A DNA stretch of 5,697 nucleotides from an uncultured Collinsella sp. (GTDB lineage Bacteria > Actinomycetota > Coriobacteriia > Coriobacteriales > Coriobacteriaceae): positions 1 to 5,697 of the forward strand of contig CAADVE010000146.1 in assembly GCA_900752425.1 (NCBI GenBank), written 5' to 3'. This document shows positions 4,795-5,697 of the stretch, piece after piece. A program made the translations under genes and the position numbers. The notes under the pieces are model-generated. The model saw only the letters and a program-made list of their open reading frames with translations. It was not told the origin of the DNA and did not search any database. Position 1 is the first letter of the stretch, and each line of letters begins with the position of its first letter.

Positions 4795-5526
4795 ATGAGT
4801 TTGATAGAACAGTTGCGAGGCGCTATGGAAGAATCGATGCACGTCGGCGAGCAGGAAACGAGCCTACAGGACCAGTCCTACCACACCATTCGACGCAAAA
4901 TCGTCTACCTGGACTACAAGCCGGGCGAAAAGCTGGGCGTCAAGCAACTTTGCGATGACCTGGATATGGGTCGCACGCCCGTGCGCGAGGCTTTGGTTCG
5001 CTTGGCGCAGGAAGGCCTGGTGCGCACCGTGCCCCAAAGCGGCACCTACGTCTCACCCATCAACCTCACCCTTGCCGAGAGTGCCTGTTACATCCGCGAG
5101 CATCTGGAGAAGCAGGTGATCGTGGAGTGCTGTGCGCGCGCCACCTCGGCAGGCATCGAGCAGCTCGACCGAGCCATCGCACTGCAGGAAAAGGCCATGG
5201 CCGATGAGGATCGCATCGGCTTCTTTTTAAGCGACAACCTCATGCATCACATGATTTTTAGCATCGCATGTCGCAGCACCGTGTGGTCGTGGCTCGAAGA
5301 GACCAATGCCGACCTGGAGCGCTTCCGCTGGCTGCGCGCCGCCACGCAGGTTCTCGACAATCAGGACATCGTGAACGAGCACAAGCAGATTCGCCGCGCT
5401 ATCGCCGGTCGCGACCCCATCGAAGCGAGCTTTTTGGTCAGCAAGCACCTGCATATGATGTTCCGCAACCAGACCGAGGTTCTGGACCAGTTCCCCGAGT
5501 ACTTCGAGACCAGCAAGCTCCGCTAA
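4795..5526 (+). CDS. GntR-family transcriptional regulator, FadR subfamily with FCD domain
   Basis: A 243-residue DNA-binding regulator. Residues 24-88 form the winged helix: SYHTIRRKIVYLDYKPGEKL, then the recognition segment MGRTPVREALVRLAQEGLV (58-76) and the wing VPQSGTYVSP (79-88). Residues 95-230 are the all-helical FCD effector domain, and its four usual metal ligands are visible: Asp147 and His151 (DNLMHH), His196 (NEHKQI), His218 (SKHLH). It should therefore bind a metal ion and a small organic acid-type effector that alters DNA binding. It is divergent from the YeiH-type permease and is its most likely regulator. The start is uncertain: the ATG at 4795 has no ribosome binding site, while the in-frame ATG at 4825 has GCGAGG 4 bases upstream and would remove only ten non-conserved residues. 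Confidence 0.92.
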   Translation: MSLIEQLRGAMEESMHVGEQETSLQDQSYHTIRRKIVYLDYKPGEKLGVKQLCDDLDMGRTPVREALVRLAQEGLVRTVPQSGTYVSPINLTLAESACYIREHLEKQVIVECCARATSAGIEQLDRAIALQEKAMADEDRIGFFLSDNLMHHMIFSIACRSTVWSWLEETNADLERFRWLRAATQVLDNQDIVNEHKQIRRAIAGRDPIEASFLVSKHLHMMFRNQTEVLDQFPEYFETSKLR

Positions 5527-5560
5527 CCTGCCAAAAAGGACAGGTTCATCTTGGCAGGTT
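5525..5560 (+). terminator. Terminator-like hairpin at the end of the GntR-type gene
   Basis: AACCTGCCAA (5525-5534) and TTGGCAGGTT (5551-5560) are exact 10-bp complements around a 16-base loop. The stem begins within the TAA stop codon of the regulator. The T-tail is short (TTTT, then ATC), so termination may be partial. Confidence 0.7.
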
Positions 5561-5576
5561 TTATCTGGTCAAATGT

Positions 5577-5594
5577 AAAAAAAGCCCGGCTCCG
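5577..5594. other. Possible orphan half of a terminator split by the insertion sequence
   Basis: Seven A residues are followed directly by GCCCGGCTCCG. This has the form of one arm of a terminator that, on the minus strand, would end in GGGC then seven T residues, like the A-run plus GC arm at 213-247. No partner arm GGAGCCGGGC is present before the insertion-sequence end five bases later. The missing arm may lie beyond the element. Confidence 0.35.
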
Positions 5595-5604
5595 TCTTTG
5601 AACT

Positions 5605-5638
5605 GCCTCCCATTTCTTGGACATGAGAAATGGGAGGC
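5605..5638 (+). terminator. 13-bp hairpin at the insertion-sequence end, attenuating incoming transcription
   Basis: GCCTCCCATTTCT (5605-5617) and AGAAATGGGAGGC (5626-5638) are perfect 13-bp complements around an 8-base loop, followed by TTTCTTT. It can act as a terminator for transcripts entering from the regulator side. Its right arm also contains GGGAGG (5632-5637), the ribosome binding site of the transposase, so read-through RNA would have that site paired. Confidence 0.75.
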
Positions 5639-5645
5639 TTTCTTT

Positions 5646-5697
5646 ATGCGCGTTGATTTGAGGGTGAAGCATGATATCGAGGCCAGGAAGGCGGCCA
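5646..5697 (+). CDS. Insertion-sequence transposase / HTH protein, N-terminal fragment (runs off the window)
   Basis: From the ATG at 5646 the frame is open for 17 codons to the window edge and reads MRVDLRVKHDIEARKAA. GGGAGG lies 8 bases upstream. A short basic amphipathic start ahead of an expected helix-turn-helix is typical of OrfA-type proteins of IS3-family elements, which bind the element's ends. No catalytic DDE residues are within the window. The call rests mainly on the terminal-repeat-like DNA upstream and on the style of the N-terminus. Confidence 0.5.
   Translation, partial: MRVDLRVKHDIEARKAA

Larger units (their letters stand above)
5599..5697 (+). mobile_element. Left end of an insertion sequence, probably IS3-like (truncated by the window)
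   Basis: The boundary is placed at the TG of TGAACTGCCTCCC; the terminal-repeat-like segment continues to TTGGACA at 5617-5623. A TG-start end carrying CTGCC and TTGGACA resembles the left ends of IS3-family (IS150-group) elements as I recall them; the transposase start follows 47 bases in. The right end, target duplication and catalytic domain are outside the window, so family and boundary are provisional. Confidence 0.5.

Overview
The window looks like a piece of chromosome from a Coriobacteriia-type actinobacterium (Collinsella or a close relative). That placement is an inference from the GC-rich coding with NNC/NNG-biased codons, good AGGAGG-type ribosome binding sites, GC-rich hairpins with poly-A/poly-T edges, and the kinds of proteins present; no rRNA or universal marker is available to confirm it.

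Layout, left to right. (1) 1-95, minus: the first 31 codons of a probable MarR-type regulator, preceded by a promoter region carrying two copies of a 16-bp repeat that look like its own operators. (2) 275-565, minus: an unrecognised 96-residue protein with its own terminator (213-247) and a promoter bracketed by a perfect 10-bp inverted repeat. (3) 861-1382, plus: a small FMN nitroreductase. (4) 1398-1436: an imperfect dyad between convergent genes. (5) 1446-2021, minus: a single-pass membrane protein with a basic cytoplasmic end and an acidic outer end. (6) 2091-3323, minus: a Fis-type regulator built like an NtrC-family activator, but with its ATPase motifs eroded and no visible GAFTGA loop. 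(7) 3324-3596: a gene-free stretch dense in inverted repeats, including an arrangement able to form an H-type pseudoknot. (8) 3597-4631, minus: a YeiH/UPF0324 membrane protein (putative sulfate exporter family). (9) 4795-5526, plus: a GntR/FCD-family regulator divergent from it. (10) 5525-5560: a terminator. (11) 5577-5594: what looks like half of another terminator. (12) 5599 to the window edge: the left end of an insertion sequence, probably IS3-like, with the start of its transposase.

How the parts fit. The most coherent unit is the divergent pair GntR regulator / YeiH permease. Their shared 163-bp spacer holds a palindrome and a repeated heptamer at the permease promoter, so the metal-dependent FCD regulator is the best candidate controller of export. 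The degenerate Fis-type regulator lies downstream of the permease on the same strand, behind a long structured leader, and could be co-controlled or independent. The nitroreductase, the 96-residue protein and the membrane protein each appear to be single-gene units. No CRISPR array, phage module, toxin-antitoxin pair or biosynthetic cluster is visible. The items that most deserve a second look are the structured 3324-3596 spacer, the degenerate regulator, and the insertion-sequence end, whose hairpin buries the transposase ribosome binding site.
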